Notes: a model not told the origin generated them from the letters alone. 64,000 nt of DNA from Arthrobacter sp. YN (GCF_002224285.1 NZ_CP022436.1:930001-994000), one strand, 5' to 3'. Counted from the stretch's first letter, positions 8,483 through 19,125 are shown. Translations and numbers: made by a program.

Positions 8483-9916
8483 ATGAGCGCAAACCCGAGC
8501 AACACCGACGTCGATGCCGCCGACCAGGCGACGTGGCGGCCGCGCCTGGCGCTGCTGGTGGCCGCGACGTTTTTCATGGAGTTCCTGGACGGGACCATCC
8601 TCACCACGGCCATTCCCAGCATCGCCTCCGATTTTCGGGTAGCGCCGGCCGACGTCAATATCACCATGACGGCGTACCTGGTGACGGTCGCCATGGGCAT
8701 TCCGTTGAGCAGTTGGCTGGCGGAGCGGTTCGGCGCCCGCCGGATTTTCTGTCTCGCAATATCGGTGTTCACTCTTGCCTCCGTGCTCTGCGCGATCAGC
8801 ACCGACCTGACCATGCTCACGCTCAGCCGGGTGGCCCAGGGCATGGGCGGGGCCATGATGGTTCCGGTGGGTACGTTGGTGGTGCTGCGGGGCACTCCCA
8901 AGTCCGAACTCCTCCGGGCCACCGCCTACCTCGTGTGGCCGGGCCTCCTTGCTCCCGTGCTGGCTCCGATGGTTGGCGGCGCCCTGACCACCTTCCTGTC
9001 ATGGCACTGGATCTTCATCATCAACGTTCCGCTGGGGCTGGCTGCCTTCATCGCTGCCCTTAGGCTGGTGCCGCGGACACAGTTCGACGGGAAGCGCCGG
9101 CTGGACTGGTTCGGCCTGTTGCTGACCACGCTGGGTGTAGGCGCGTTGGTGGTGGGTTTGGAGACTTTGGGTGGGCACGCATCAAATGTCCTGGCCGCAG
9201 GAGTTGTCTTTGCCGGAGTAATGTCCCTGGCAGGCGCTGTCTGGTGGATGAGCAAAGCGAAAGTTCCGCTGTTCAACCTCAGCGTCTTCGGTACGCGGAC
9301 CTTCAGGGCAACATCCACCGGGGGTTTCATTTACCGGCTGACCATCAGCTCTGTCCCATTCCTGCTGCCACTGATGTTCCAGGACGGGTTTGGCTGGGAC
9401 CCCCTGAAGGCCGGCGTCATGGTCGCAGCGGTGTTCGTGGGCAACATTGGAATTAAACCGGCCACTACGCCCCTGATCAGGCGTTTCGGGTTCAAGCCGG
9501 TGCTCGTTTTCGCCTCGTTCGCGTCGGCCGTGACGTTTGCGATGTGTGCTTTCCTGGACGCCCAAACACCCGAGCCGCTCATTTTCGCCCTGCTGCTGTT
9601 CAGCGGTGCCTTCCGTTCCATCGGTTTCTCCGCCTACGCCTCGGTGCAGTACGCGGACATCGTCCCGGGGCAGCTGCCCTCGGCCAACGCCATATCGGCA
9701 ACGCTGGTTCAGTTGGCGGCAGCGGCCGGGATCGCCGTGGGTGCTTTGTTCCTGCGCCTGTTCGAGGCCACTGACGTGTTCGGTCCGGATCAGGAGGCGG
9801 CTTACAAGGGGGCCTTCGTAGCCATGGCTGTTCTCATGCTGATCAGCACTGTAGACAGCCTCGCCCTCCACCGTCATGCGGGGGCTGAAGTCAGCGGCGG
9901 CGCCAAGCGGGGTTAG
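8483..9916 (+). CDS. MFS transporter, DHA2 (EmrB/QacA-like) family
   Basis: Inner-membrane proton-coupled drug exporter, 477 aa. The first membrane segment contains the DHA2 signature LDGTILTTAIPSIASDF, followed by the loop WLAERFGARR. Hydrophobic segments continue through the protein, roughly 13-14 helices, with a central loop near the mid-point. GGAG precedes the ATG. No regulator or partner adaptor is next to it; the gene stands alone between rqlH and a tRNA and shares the hairpin at 9945-9970. The substrate cannot be read from sequence. Confidence 0.9.
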   Translation: MSANPSNTDVDAADQATWRPRLALLVAATFFMEFLDGTILTTAIPSIASDFRVAPADVNITMTAYLVTVAMGIPLSSWLAERFGARRIFCLAISVFTLASVLCAISTDLTMLTLSRVAQGMGGAMMVPVGTLVVLRGTPKSELLRATAYLVWPGLLAPVLAPMVGGALTTFLSWHWIFIINVPLGLAAFIAALRLVPRTQFDGKRRLDWFGLLLTTLGVGALVVGLETLGGHASNVLAAGVVFAGVMSLAGAVWWMSKAKVPLFNLSVFGTRTFRATSTGGFIYRLTISSVPFLLPLMFQDGFGWDPLKAGVMVAAVFVGNIGIKPATTPLIRRFGFKPVLVFASFASAVTFAMCAFLDAQTPEPLIFALLLFSGAFRSIGFSAYASVQYADIVPGQLPSANAISATLVQLAAAAGIAVGALFLRLFEATDVFGPDQEAAYKGAFVAMAVLMLISTVDSLALHRHAGAEVSGGAKRG

Positions 9917-9944
9917 CCGGAAGCCAAAGGCGCTTAAACGCAAA

Positions 9945-9970
9945 AGGTCCCGGTTCGAAAACCGGGACCT
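9945..9970. terminator. Terminator shared by the MFS gene and tRNA-Ser(GCU)
   Basis: An 11-bp perfect stem (AGGTCCCGGTT/AACCGGGACCT) with a CGAA loop. Leftward it is followed by TTTTGCG, giving a good intrinsic terminator for the tRNA 5 nt upstream. It also lies 28 nt past the MFS stop. Confidence 0.85.
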
Positions 9971-9975
9971 GTTCG

Positions 9976-10062
9976 CGGAGACGGGGGATTTGAACCCCCG
10001 GTGGAGTTGTGCCCCACACTTCATTAGCAGTGAAGCCCATTCGGCCGCTCTGGCACGTCTCC
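9976..10062 (-). tRNA. tRNA-Ser (anticodon GCU)
   Basis: An 87-nt class II tRNA on the minus strand. The acceptor GGAGACG/CGTCTCC pairs fully, and the discriminator is G as usual for serine. The anticodon stem CTTCA/TGAAG holds loop CTGCTAA (anticodon GCT). A long variable arm and T-arm GGTTCAAATCC are present. No CCA is encoded. Confidence 0.95.
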
Positions 10063-10084
10063 CTTTGCTATTGCTAGCCCACCA

Positions 10085-10114
10085 AGGATACGCAGAACGT
10101 GCCGTCGAGCGCAA
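10085..10114 (-). promoter_or_regulatory. Predicted promoter of tRNA-Ser(GCU)
   Basis: Leftward TTGCGC (10109-10114) and TATCCT (10085-10090) are 18 nt apart, about 25-30 nt upstream of the tRNA 5' end. Prediction from sequence only. Confidence 0.4.
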
Positions 10115-10137
10115 AACGCGGCCATTCTGCTGCCCAT

Positions 10138-10197
10138 TTCGCTGGTTCGCCGCGGGACGGGCCGTGCGAACGGCCTGGTAGGCAGCGAACCAGCGAA
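10138..10197. terminator. Nested hairpin after the S9 peptidase gene
   Basis: Outer arms TTCGCTGGTTCGC and GCGAACCAGCGAA are perfectly complementary. An inner stem GGCCG/CGGCC folds inside. It starts 15 nt past the leftward peptidase stop, so transcription termination or mRNA 3'-end protection is the likely role. It lacks a T-run. Confidence 0.6.
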
Positions 10198-10212
10198 TCG
10201 GACCTCACACAG

Positions 10213-12447
10213 CTACTCGTTGCTTCCGGCCAGCGCACGCCACAGGAAGTGGTTGCTCCGCGCCTGCAACGATGCCGCCTGCCTGTTGTCCGAGGCACCG
10301 GCGTGGCCACCCTCGAGGGCCTCGTGGAACCACACATTCGGGATGCCCATGGCCTGCATGCGCGCAGCCATCTTGCGGGCTTGGACCGGTCCCACGCGGT
10401 CATCCGAGGTGGCAGTCCAGATGAACGTCTCGGGGTATTCCACACCGTCGTGAAGCAGGTGGTACGGCGAGAAGGTGCGGATGAACTCCCACTGCGCGGG
10501 GACATCAGGGTCCCCGTACTCGGCAATCCACGAGTACCCGGCGGAGAGCTTGGTGTACCGGCGCATGTCCAGGAGCGGCACGCCGCAGGACACGGCACCG
10601 AACAGTTCGGGGTACTGGGTGAGCATGTTTCCCACCAGAAGTCCGCCGTTGGAGCCGCCGACGCAGCCCAGACGCGAGCGGCTGGTAACGCCGCGGGAGA
10701 TCAGGTCCCGGGCCACAGCGGCGAAATCCTCGTAGGCGCGGTGACGGTTTTCCTGGAGGGCAGCCCGGTGCCAGGAGGGCCCGTATTCGCCACCGCCCCG
10801 GATGTTGGCCACAACATACACGCCGCCGCGCGAGTGCGTGCCGGAACCGTCTTCGGCGGAAACGCCCACTGTTCGCCGCTCAAGCCACGCCCGGCCGATT
10901 GATCCGCTGTAGGCCGGGGTCCGGGAGATCTCGAACCCGCCGTAGCCGGAGAGCTGCGTGGGGTTTTGACCATCGAGTACCAGATCCTTGGACGCCACCT
11001 GGAAGTATGGCACCTTCGTTCCATCGGCAGAGACAGCAAAGTGCTGCTGGACCTCGTACGCGGCTTCGTTGAAGAACGACGGCGACCGCTTCACTTCGGC
11101 ATGCCGGCTCACCACGCCGCCGGGCTGCTCGCCACCGCCGCGCGTGAGCGCTCCCCGGGTCAGGGTGGTGGGGGTGGTGAAGCCGGTAGCCACCAGCCAG
11201 AAATCGTTGCCGGCTGCGCCCAGGTCTTCGTCGTCCACGGCATAGGCATTGACGTCGTGCAGCGGCGGGCAGGCGTCCAGGAGGGTGGATGCCCACGCAC
11301 CCGCGGAGTCAACCGTGGAAGGGTCCAGCACCCGGATCTCCGAGGAGACGTCGCGCAGGAGGTTCAGCAGCAGGTAGTCCTTGGTCCAGCTCCAAGACTG
11401 CAGCGACGTCTGGGTATCCGGCGTAAACAGAACCAGCAGTGCACGGGACCCCGCGAGGTAAGACTCGAAATCGGCCGCCAGCAGGGCTCCCGCCGGGTAC
11501 ACAGAGCCGTCAACGTCCCAGTCCTTCTGCGGACGGAACAGCAGCCAATCGCGGTGGGCGCTGATGTTGACGTCGGTGGGAACGTCGATTGCCACCCACG
11601 AGTCCTCCCGCAGCAGCCAGGTGCTCCGGTTGTAGAAATCGATATAGTCCACGGCGAAGGTCCGCTCGTAACCCGGGGTCGAATCGTGGGCCACCATGGC
11701 CAGCATGTGGTCCTCGGGAATCTCAAAGAGGCGCTCGGCTTGGGCCAGGGTCTGTCCGCGTCGCAGCTTCACGCCGGTCCGCGCATAGGAAGACGTGGTT
11801 GCGGGCAGTCCCTCCGCAGTGCTGGACACCAGCAGAGTGTCGGCATCGAGCCAGCTGATGTTTCCCTTGGCAGTGGGGAGGTCAAAGCCGCCCTCCACGA
11901 AGGTGCGGGATTCGACGTCGAACTCCCGGTGGCGGTCCGCGTCGCCTCCGTCGGGGGAGAGCGAGACCATGGCCAGGCGGTACTCGTCGCCATCGGCCGG
12001 CCGGAGGAAACCGGCGCCGTGGAAGACCCACTCCACACCTTCGGCGGCGGCAAGGGCATCGATGTCCAGCAGGACGTCCCACTCGGGCTCGTCGGTGAGG
12101 TAGCTTTCCCAGGTGGTGCGGCGCCACAGGCCTTTGGGGTGTTCCTGGTCCTTCCAGAAGTTGTAGTAGTAGTCGCCCCGCTTGGAGACCATGGCGATGC
12201 GGTCTGTTGAGTCGAGGACCTCCAGGATGCCGGCTTCAACTGCTGCGTACTCGGCGTCCTCAAGCAGTTCCTCGGTGCGGGCGTTCTGTTCGCGGACCCA
12301 CGCCAGCTGTTCCTCGCCGTGGATGTCCTCGAGCCAGACGTTTTCATCCGTGGGCTCAGCCGCCACGTCCGCAGCATGGCGGGGCCCGGAGGTGGTGGCG
12401 GTGTCATTCTCGGGAAGTGGCGTCTGATCAGCTTCTGTGGTGGTCAT
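10213..12447 (-). CDS. S9 family prolyl oligopeptidase
   Basis: Serine peptidase expected to cleave oligopeptides after proline or related residues. The 744-aa chain has an N-terminal seven-bladed propeller region (about 60-440), recognisable from the family start WLEDIHGEEQLAWV, and a C-terminal alpha/beta-hydrolase domain. Catalytic residues are visible: nucleophile S599 in GGSNGGL, aspartate D683 in TSDDRVGP and histidine H715 in EGGHAG. There is no signal peptide, so it is probably cytosolic. The ATG at 12447 (MTTTEADQ) is chosen; upstream in-frame codons are not family-like. It is divergent from the FAD/NAD(P)-binding gene, with only 53 bp between them. Confidence 0.93.
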   Translation of the reverse strand: MTTTEADQTPLPENDTATTSGPRHAADVAAEPTDENVWLEDIHGEEQLAWVREQNARTEELLEDAEYAAVEAGILEVLDSTDRIAMVSKRGDYYYNFWKDQEHPKGLWRRTTWESYLTDEPEWDVLLDIDALAAAEGVEWVFHGAGFLRPADGDEYRLAMVSLSPDGGDADRHREFDVESRTFVEGGFDLPTAKGNISWLDADTLLVSSTAEGLPATTSSYARTGVKLRRGQTLAQAERLFEIPEDHMLAMVAHDSTPGYERTFAVDYIDFYNRSTWLLREDSWVAIDVPTDVNISAHRDWLLFRPQKDWDVDGSVYPAGALLAADFESYLAGSRALLVLFTPDTQTSLQSWSWTKDYLLLNLLRDVSSEIRVLDPSTVDSAGAWASTLLDACPPLHDVNAYAVDDEDLGAAGNDFWLVATGFTTPTTLTRGALTRGGGEQPGGVVSRHAEVKRSPSFFNEAAYEVQQHFAVSADGTKVPYFQVASKDLVLDGQNPTQLSGYGGFEISRTPAYSGSIGRAWLERRTVGVSAEDGSGTHSRGGVYVVANIRGGGEYGPSWHRAALQENRHRAYEDFAAVARDLISRGVTSRSRLGCVGGSNGGLLVGNMLTQYPELFGAVSCGVPLLDMRRYTKLSAGYSWIAEYGDPDVPAQWEFIRTFSPYHLLHDGVEYPETFIWTATSDDRVGPVQARKMAARMQAMGIPNVWFHEALEGGHAGASDNRQAASLQARSNHFLWRALAGSNE

Positions 12448-12500
12448 CGCCCCATCCAAGCAACAGTGTTCGACCGTAAGCAAGTCACAGGAAGTTAGGC

Positions 12501-14468
12501 TTGAGCGTGGCTAAATCGCAAACCATCCGTGTTGCCCTGATTGGGGCCGGCCCCCGGGGCACCAGCGTCCTTGAGCGGTTGCTTGCGAATTGGGCTGCCG
12601 GGAGCCCTCCGGGGACCACCCTGCACCTTGACGTGGTGGATCCGTTCCCGGCCGGCTCGGGCCATGTGTGGCAGCCCGAGCAGTCGCGCTTGTACCTGAT
12701 GAACACCCAGTCTTTCTATCCGACGCTCATCCCCGAAGACCCGATGCTGGCCCCGCCGCTGGCAGGTGGTTCCTTCGACCAGTGGCGTGAGGCCCGGCGT
12801 CGTGATGGCGCGGGACTGAACGACGCCGAGAAGGCCGAGTTGGCCACCCTCGAGTCGAACAACTTCCCCAGCCGCGCGCTGTACGGCAGGTACCTGCGCC
12901 AAACCTTGGCGGGATTGCTGGAACGGCTTCCCGACGGCGTCGAGGTCACCTTCCATGAGACGACCGCCGTGGCGGCACGCCCTTTCGTGAACAGCACGGC
13001 GAACAGCGCGGGGGACGGGTTCGACGTCGAACTCGCCAACGGCGTCACCCTCACCGTCGGCTCCGTGGTCCTCGCCCTGGGGCACATTGAATCCCGGCTG
13101 AATCCGGAACAGCGTTCGTTCAAGCGCGCCGCTGACGAGCAGGGCCTGCTGTATTTCCCGCCCGCACCGCCGGCCGACGTGGACTGGCAATCCGTGCCGG
13201 ATAACGAGCCCGTGCTGGTCCGGGGCATGGGATTGAACTTCTTTGACGTCATGGGCCAGCTGACGGAGGGGCGCGGGGGCAAGTTTGTTGATGCCGGTGC
13301 GCCGGGAGCCGGGGCACTGGAGTACAGGGCATCGGGGCGCGAGCCGAAAATCATTGCCGCCTCCCGCCGTGGCACGCCGTACCGGGCCAAGGCCGGCCTG
13401 GATGGCTACTACCCGAGCAGCATCACCATGCGGTACCTGACCGAAGACGCCGTGGACCGGTTCCGTGCAGCGGGAATCCAACCTGGTTTTGACCATGATC
13501 TTTGGCCGCTGTTGCACCGCGACGCCTTGTGGGCCTACTACTCAACGCTAGCGCGCTCGCAGCCCTCGGCCATCAAGGACCCTGCGCAGTTCCTCGCTGA
13601 TCTTGAGGACGCGCTTCAACCGCACGCGCACACCACCACGCACTGGGAAAGCAGCGTGGGCGACCTCGTGGAGAAGCACGTTGTGTCCTCCCGCCGTCTG
13701 AACCTCCGTGGACTTGCTGCTCCGCTGGCAGGACGCACCTTTGCCTCCCGACGTGAGCTGGACTCGGCCATCACGGCCTATCTGGATGATGATGCGCGGC
13801 GATCTGCCCTCGGCGAAGCAGACCCCGTCAAGATGGCCATTGGCGCGCTCCACACCGGCCGGGCCATCCTCAAATCGGTGGTGGCAGATGGTGGCATCAC
13901 GGATGAATCGTGGCTGTCAGGATTGCGCGGCTGGTTCGAGTCCTTCGTCGAAGGGCTGGCCAGCGGAGCCCCGGCACTGCGTTCGGAGCAGCTGGCCGCT
14001 TTGGCGCGTGCCGGCGTCGTGAGTTTCGTGGGCCCCGACCCGAAGTTCAGCGTGGACCGGGCAGCCAAGGTGTTCCGGGCGGTTTCGCCGTGGGTGCACG
14101 ATGCGCCAGCCGAAGCACCTACTTTGATCGAGGCGATGTCGCCGGCCAACAGGGTGGGAATGAACGTCTCCCCGCTGCTGGAGCAGCTGATGGCTGATGG
14201 CCTGGTGCGGACCAAGATCATGATGGGCGGCGAGGGCGCTCCTGTGCAGACCACGGGATTGGACGTTGAACCGCATCCTTACAGGCCCCTGGCTGCGAAC
14301 GGATCCGTCACAAGGAACCTGTACGTTTTGGGTCTTCAGCTCTCCGCGGTGCAGTGGGGCACAGCCATCGCTGCGGAAGCCCGGCCCCGGACCGGACCGG
14401 CCTACGCCAGCGGACAGCGGACCCTCCGGGATGCCGACGAGATTGCCCGCAGCATTCTGGCCCGCTGA
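12501..14468 (+). CDS. FAD/NAD(P)-binding protein
   Basis: A 655-aa flavoprotein-like protein of unknown substrate. The N-terminus has a Rossmann nucleotide-binding loop, RVALIGAGPRGTSVLERL, and the adjoining sequence (SGHVWQPEQS..LMNTQS) matches the group with an FAD-NAD(P)-binding domain of the NAD_binding_9 type. A second mid-protein segment, NEPVLVRGMGLNFFDVM, and the C-terminal LYVLGLQLSAVQWGTAIAAEA are also typical. It is predicted soluble. AGGAAG is 6 nt before TTG at 12501; a GTG at 12507 is an alternative start. No operon partner suggests a pathway. Confidence 0.85.
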   Translation: MSVAKSQTIRVALIGAGPRGTSVLERLLANWAAGSPPGTTLHLDVVDPFPAGSGHVWQPEQSRLYLMNTQSFYPTLIPEDPMLAPPLAGGSFDQWREARRRDGAGLNDAEKAELATLESNNFPSRALYGRYLRQTLAGLLERLPDGVEVTFHETTAVAARPFVNSTANSAGDGFDVELANGVTLTVGSVVLALGHIESRLNPEQRSFKRAADEQGLLYFPPAPPADVDWQSVPDNEPVLVRGMGLNFFDVMGQLTEGRGGKFVDAGAPGAGALEYRASGREPKIIAASRRGTPYRAKAGLDGYYPSSITMRYLTEDAVDRFRAAGIQPGFDHDLWPLLHRDALWAYYSTLARSQPSAIKDPAQFLADLEDALQPHAHTTTHWESSVGDLVEKHVVSSRRLNLRGLAAPLAGRTFASRRELDSAITAYLDDDARRSALGEADPVKMAIGALHTGRAILKSVVADGGITDESWLSGLRGWFESFVEGLASGAPALRSEQLAALARAGVVSFVGPDPKFSVDRAAKVFRAVSPWVHDAPAEAPTLIEAMSPANRVGMNVSPLLEQLMADGLVRTKIMMGGEGAPVQTTGLDVEPHPYRPLAANGSVTRNLYVLGLQLSAVQWGTAIAAEARPRTGPAYASGQRTLRDADEIARSILAR

Positions 14469-14490
14469 GCCACGCACGGCTCCGGATCGG

Positions 14491-14530
14491 CTTAGCGTTC
14501 ATCACAAAGTCTTAGCGTTCAGCACAAAGG
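14491..14530. repeat. 20-bp tandem duplication
   Basis: CTTAGCGTTCATCACAAAGT is followed at once by CTTAGCGTTCAGCACAAAGG, two differences in 20. It lies between the stop of the flavoprotein gene and the terminator; no function is evident. Confidence 0.8.
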
Positions 14531-14572
14531 CAGGGCCCTCACGAAGAGAAAGTTCGTGAGGGCCCTGCCTTT
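14526..14572. terminator. Bidirectional terminator
   Basis: A perfect 20-bp stem (AAAGGCAGGGCCCTCACGAA and its complement) with a 7-nt loop and T/A flanks on both sides, midway between convergent genes. Confidence 0.92.
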
Positions 14573-14590
14573 TAGGCGTTCAGGGGGTTG

Positions 14591-17500
14591 CTAGCCCCGC
14601 AGGCACCTCTGGTACTCCAACCAGGCGAACGCATACCGCAGCCAGCCCACGATGTCGTACCACTTGGACGGCTTGGTAGGGGCGGTGCACTGTGGCGGGT
14701 TCGGGCCGCTTTCAGCCACCTTCACCAGCGCCTTCACCACGGTTCCGCTTTCGACGGCGGTGAGCACCAACGTGCCAGTGCCGGCCGCTGCCGAAGCGGG
14801 GACCTTGAGGTCCACCGTGGCTGCACCTGCTGTTACCGGTACGGATCCGAGCGTCACCGCAACACCCTTGCTGTCAACAAAGACGGCGTTGAGGGTGGCG
14901 TTGGCGGGGCTGCCGATCGATGTCAGGTTCAGCTTGGAGACAGCCAGTGTGATGGGTTCGCCGGCCTTGACCCCGGCTGTGGTGGAGTTCACCACAGCGA
15001 CGGAACGGCGGGCAAAGTCCGGCGACACCGGCTTGTGCTCCTGCAGGTATTTGATCCAGGCGTCCCGGTCCACCAGTCCGGTGTCCTTGGTGTTGCTGCC
15101 TTCTTTGAAGATCCGGAAGTTGTCACCACCGGTGGCAAGGAAGCTGAACGTGCCGATCCTGTACTGCTTCGAGGGATCGATGACGGCGCCGTTCACCCAG
15201 ATGCCGGTGATGCGGTCCCCTGCCGGACGGGCGGCGTCGTAGGTGTAGTTGATGTTCTTGGACAGGCCAAGCTGCTGGTAGGGGCGGCTGGGCACGGTTC
15301 CGTCAGCGTTGGTCTGCCACTGCTGCTCCAGGAGCGTCTTGAACTGGGCACCTGTCAGGGACGTGGTCCACAGGTTGTTCACGAACGGCAGGACCGCGTT
15401 GGCCTCGGCGTAGGTGATGGTGCCATCCGGGGCGTAGTAGAGCTCGTTACGCAGGCCGCCGGGGTTCACGACGCCGATTTCCGCCGCACCCAGTTCGGGT
15501 GCCTTGAGCGTCTCCACCAGGGAGTCCGCCACCAGGTTGCCCAGCGTGGATTCGTTCGCGCGATCGTCCCGCTTGGGGGCGCCGCCGGCAGGATCCGGAG
15601 TGAAGGCGGTGGTGATATCGGCAGTCACTGCGCCAACGGGCTGGTTGCCGATTTCAGCAGCTTGGGCCAGTGCCTTGTCCACAATGGTCTTCACTGCAGC
15701 CACCCGCGGGTAGGCAGCAACCAGGCTTTCCGCGGTGTCGGTGGTCCGATCCACGATTGCGGCCTTGTATGCGGTTACCGACTTGCTGGCGGTGTCCACA
15801 GTGAGCGTCACGCTGCCCACGTTCTCGCCGTAATTACCGGTCTGAACGATGGGACGGGTCTTGCCGGTCGGCTGGCCGTTGGCGTCCAGTACCGGTGCGT
15901 CCCAGGCGTATTCCTTGTGGGTATGTCCGGTGAAGATGGCAGCAACGTCGGGAGTGGATTCGTTGACCAGCTTGGCGAAGGGTCCGCCCGCGGCAACTTC
16001 CTGCTCCAGCGTGGCACCCTCAGGAGTGCCGGACGCGGCGCCGTCGTGGTTTTCCACGATGATGAGGTCGGCCAGATCGTCGGCCTTGATCTTCGCGGCA
16101 ACCCGGTTGATGGCCTCCACAGGATCCCCGAATTCGAGGTCCGAGATTCCGGCTGGGGTCACCAGGGAAGGAACTTCCTGGGTGACAGTGCCGATGACGG
16201 CCACCCGCATGCCGTTCATATCCAGCACCTTGTACTCCGGCAATACCGGCGTGGTGGTGCCCTTTTGGTAGACGTTCGCACCGAGGTACGCGAACTTTGC
16301 GTTGGTACCTCCGGCGACGACGCGGTCGCGCAGGTCCTGCCAGCCGCCGTCGAACTCGTGGTTGCCCACAGCGGAAGCCTGCAGCTCCAGGGCGTTCAGG
16401 ACGTCGATGGTGGGCTGGTCCTTCGCCACTGATGAAGCGAAGAGCGAGGCGCCGATGTTGTCGCCGGCCGAGATGAAGGCCGTAGCGCCGGGGGCAGCTG
16501 CCGCGCGGAGCTTCTCCACCGTTCCGGCAAAGAGCACGGTGTTGGTGTCGATGCGGCCGTGGAAGTCGTTGATCCCCAGGAACTGCAGGTCAACGCTTGC
16601 GGGTGCTTCCGTGGTCAGGTTCAGGCCCACCACCACAGGATCGTGGTCGCTGGCCCGGAACTCGTCCGCGGCATAGTAGTTGGTCACATTGTTGTTATAC
16701 CTGCTGTACTCCAGTGCGACGGACTCCACGGAGTTGATGTTCCAGATGTCGGTTCCGGTGACGGCCTCGGCAGCTGCAGGAGATGCCAGGATGTGGTCCA
16801 GGGAACCCACCATGCCGCCGAACAGGTACGAGTGCTTGCCGGTGCCGGCTTCAAGGTCCGTGTAGCCCGCGCCCGTCAGGACATTGATGGGGTCCTCCTT
16901 GGCGTAGGCGTTGAAGTCACCGATCAGGAAGACCTTGTCCGTGCCCTTGGACGCCTGAAGATCCTTCGAGAAGGCGAGCAGCGATTCAGCCTGCTTGGTG
17001 CGGGCAATGTTCGAGGCACCCTGGCCCTTGTCGGTATCGTCCGGGGTGGCGGCCGAGCCCTTGGACTTGAAGTGGTTCACGATCGCGACGAACTTCTTGT
17101 CATCGGCTCCGCCAACAGGTTTGAAGACCTGGGCCAGCGGCTTGCGTGCGCTGGCGAATGCCACGGTGTCGTTATGGATGATGGACTCGCCCACGGGCTC
17201 AGCCACGGCCTTTTTGTAGATGAACGCAGTGCGGATCATGTCTTCATCGCTCAGCGGGGGAGCGTTGGCGGGCGTCCGCACGTAGTCCCACACGCCAGGT
17301 GTTTTGACGTTGAGGGCCTCCACCAGCTTGGACAACGCGTAGTCGCGCTCCTTGCCGAACTGTGCGGAGTTCTCGATTTCCTCGAGGGATACGACGTCGG
17401 CGCCGGACTTGGTGATGGCCGCTACGATCTTGGCCTGCTGGCGCTCGAAGTTCTCCGCATTGGCAGCACCGCGGGCGTTGCAGCCTTCCTTGACCGTGAT

Positions 17501-19125
17501 GGGGTTGCCCTCGCGGTCGGTATAGAAGACGCAGCCGGCCAGTTGGTCACCGGTGGTGGGGAAGTAGTTCAGCACATTGAAGGAAGCGAGCTTGAGGCTG
17601 CCTCCCACATCGGCGGGACCTTCGGGCCGGGTACCGGCGAAGCTGGCCGGTTGGACCGAACCAGCGTTGGCCGGGTTGAGTGCGGTGAGTGGCTGGAACT
17701 TCCAGGAGTTGTTGCCGTAGCCCAGGATGACGTCGGTCCGGAACTGGGCGGGCGAACCCACACGGACAGGATCCGAGGTTGTCAGGTACGGCAGTTGCTG
17801 GGCCTTGGTGGTCGCATCCTTGAGGAAGTTGGTGGACGCGCCGTCGTCGAGCTTGATGCCCCGCAGCGCGTTGTCCGCCACCACGGCGGCGTATTCCGGC
17901 GAGCCGTAAGCGGCCACGGCCGTGGGCTGCACCAAGGGCGAGGTCCCGGCCGCGAGGCCGATTTCGCCGTACTGGTTCAGGGAGTAGTTATCCGTGACCG
18001 TGAAGTCGCCCTGGGGGGCTACGAGCATGCCTTCGAGGCTTTCCCTCGCGGCCTCATTCGCCGGCAAAGCAAACGGCGTGGACTTGACCTCGGGGGCCGC
18101 CTCAGCGAGCTTCTTCAGTCCTGCAGCTTCAACCGTGAGCTGGGTCTGGTTGGCGAATTCGCTGACGACACCTGTGAGTTCCAGGTAGTCGCCCGGCTGG
18201 ACGGTTCCGGTGGTCGTGGGTGAGTACACGAACAAAGCGTCCGACGACGTCCTGGCCGCCCCGGCAGTATCGCCGCCGGTTCCGGGGGTCTGGACGTAGT
18301 AGCCGTTGAACCCGCCGGTCGCGTACAGGGCGGTGACCTTGCCGCGCGTGGTCACGGTGCTGCCGACAAGGGGGCTCGCCGTACCCGTTCCCTGGATGTC
18401 TGCAATGGCCTTGACGCCGGGCTCCGGCTCCGGATCCGTGGGAGGGGTTCCACCGCCGTTGGAAGCCGTGGGCGTGATGGTGGCGTTCAGGCTGAAGTCT
18501 GTGGCGTTGGAGTCCGTGTCTGCCCCGTTGGTACGGTTCAGGCTCTTGACGTCCGAGTTGCCGCTGGGTGCAGTTGCCGCAGCGGTTTCGAAGGTGTTGG
18601 AGGTGCCATAGCCCAGGAGGTCGGCGACGGCGGCGTTGGCCGTCACTGATCCAGCCGGCAGCGGGGACACAGCGGTGGCCTGCTTGGCCAGGACCAGCGT
18701 TCCCGTGGTTCCGCTGGGGTTCAGCGTCCCGGTGGCTTGGACATCGGCCGTGGGCAGCGCCGGGGCGGTAGAAGCCCCGCTGTTGGTGGCTCCCTGGACC
18801 AGGAAGTAGCCCTTGGCGGGGATGCTGCCGGTCAGGGGAGTGATCCCCGTGGGTGCGGCGGTGGCTGTTCCTGAACGGTACTGCAGCGACCAGCCTGCCA
18901 GGCTGACCGGGGAGTCCGAGGAGTTGTAGAGCTCAACGAACTTGTTCTTGAACGCGGCGCCGGCACTGCCACCGCTGAGGTATGCCTCGTTGATGACTAC
19001 CGGCGATGAGCCGGCAGGGGCGGACGGATCATCCGCCGCCATGGCCGGAGCGGCCGTCAGCGGGCGGCAAGCAACCCCGCTGACAAGACCGTTCCTGCCA
19101 GTACTTTCCACTGTTGTTGGTGCAT
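14591..19125 (-). CDS. Secreted nuclease / 5'-nucleotidase multidomain protein (frameshift in signal peptide)
   Basis: Large exported phosphoesterase, about 1510 aa, likely releasing phosphate from extracellular nucleic acids and nucleotides. Domains in order: lamin-tail domain (VVINEAYLSGGS), OB-fold segment, ExeM/NucH endonuclease-exonuclease-phosphatase domain (LASFNVLNYF, GDFNAY, SDHDPVVV), calcineurin-like 5'-nucleotidase (INDFHGRI, GDNIGAS, GNHEFDGG, GHTHKE), nucleotidase C-terminal domain and a beta-rich tail. The body frame lacks an export signal; the other frame starts at ATG 19125 with MHQQQWKVLAGTVLSAGLLAA, a classic signal peptide, and would join to LTAAPAMAADD after one added base near 19061-19068. 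So the gene is intact apart from one missing base. A start at 19139 in the body frame gives an unbroken but signal-less protein. Confidence 0.88.

Noticed and set aside
14588..16432. Long plus-strand frames opposite the nuclease/nucleotidase gene
   Set aside because: Translations are compositionally biased and lack domains; the minus strand carries the conserved enzyme.
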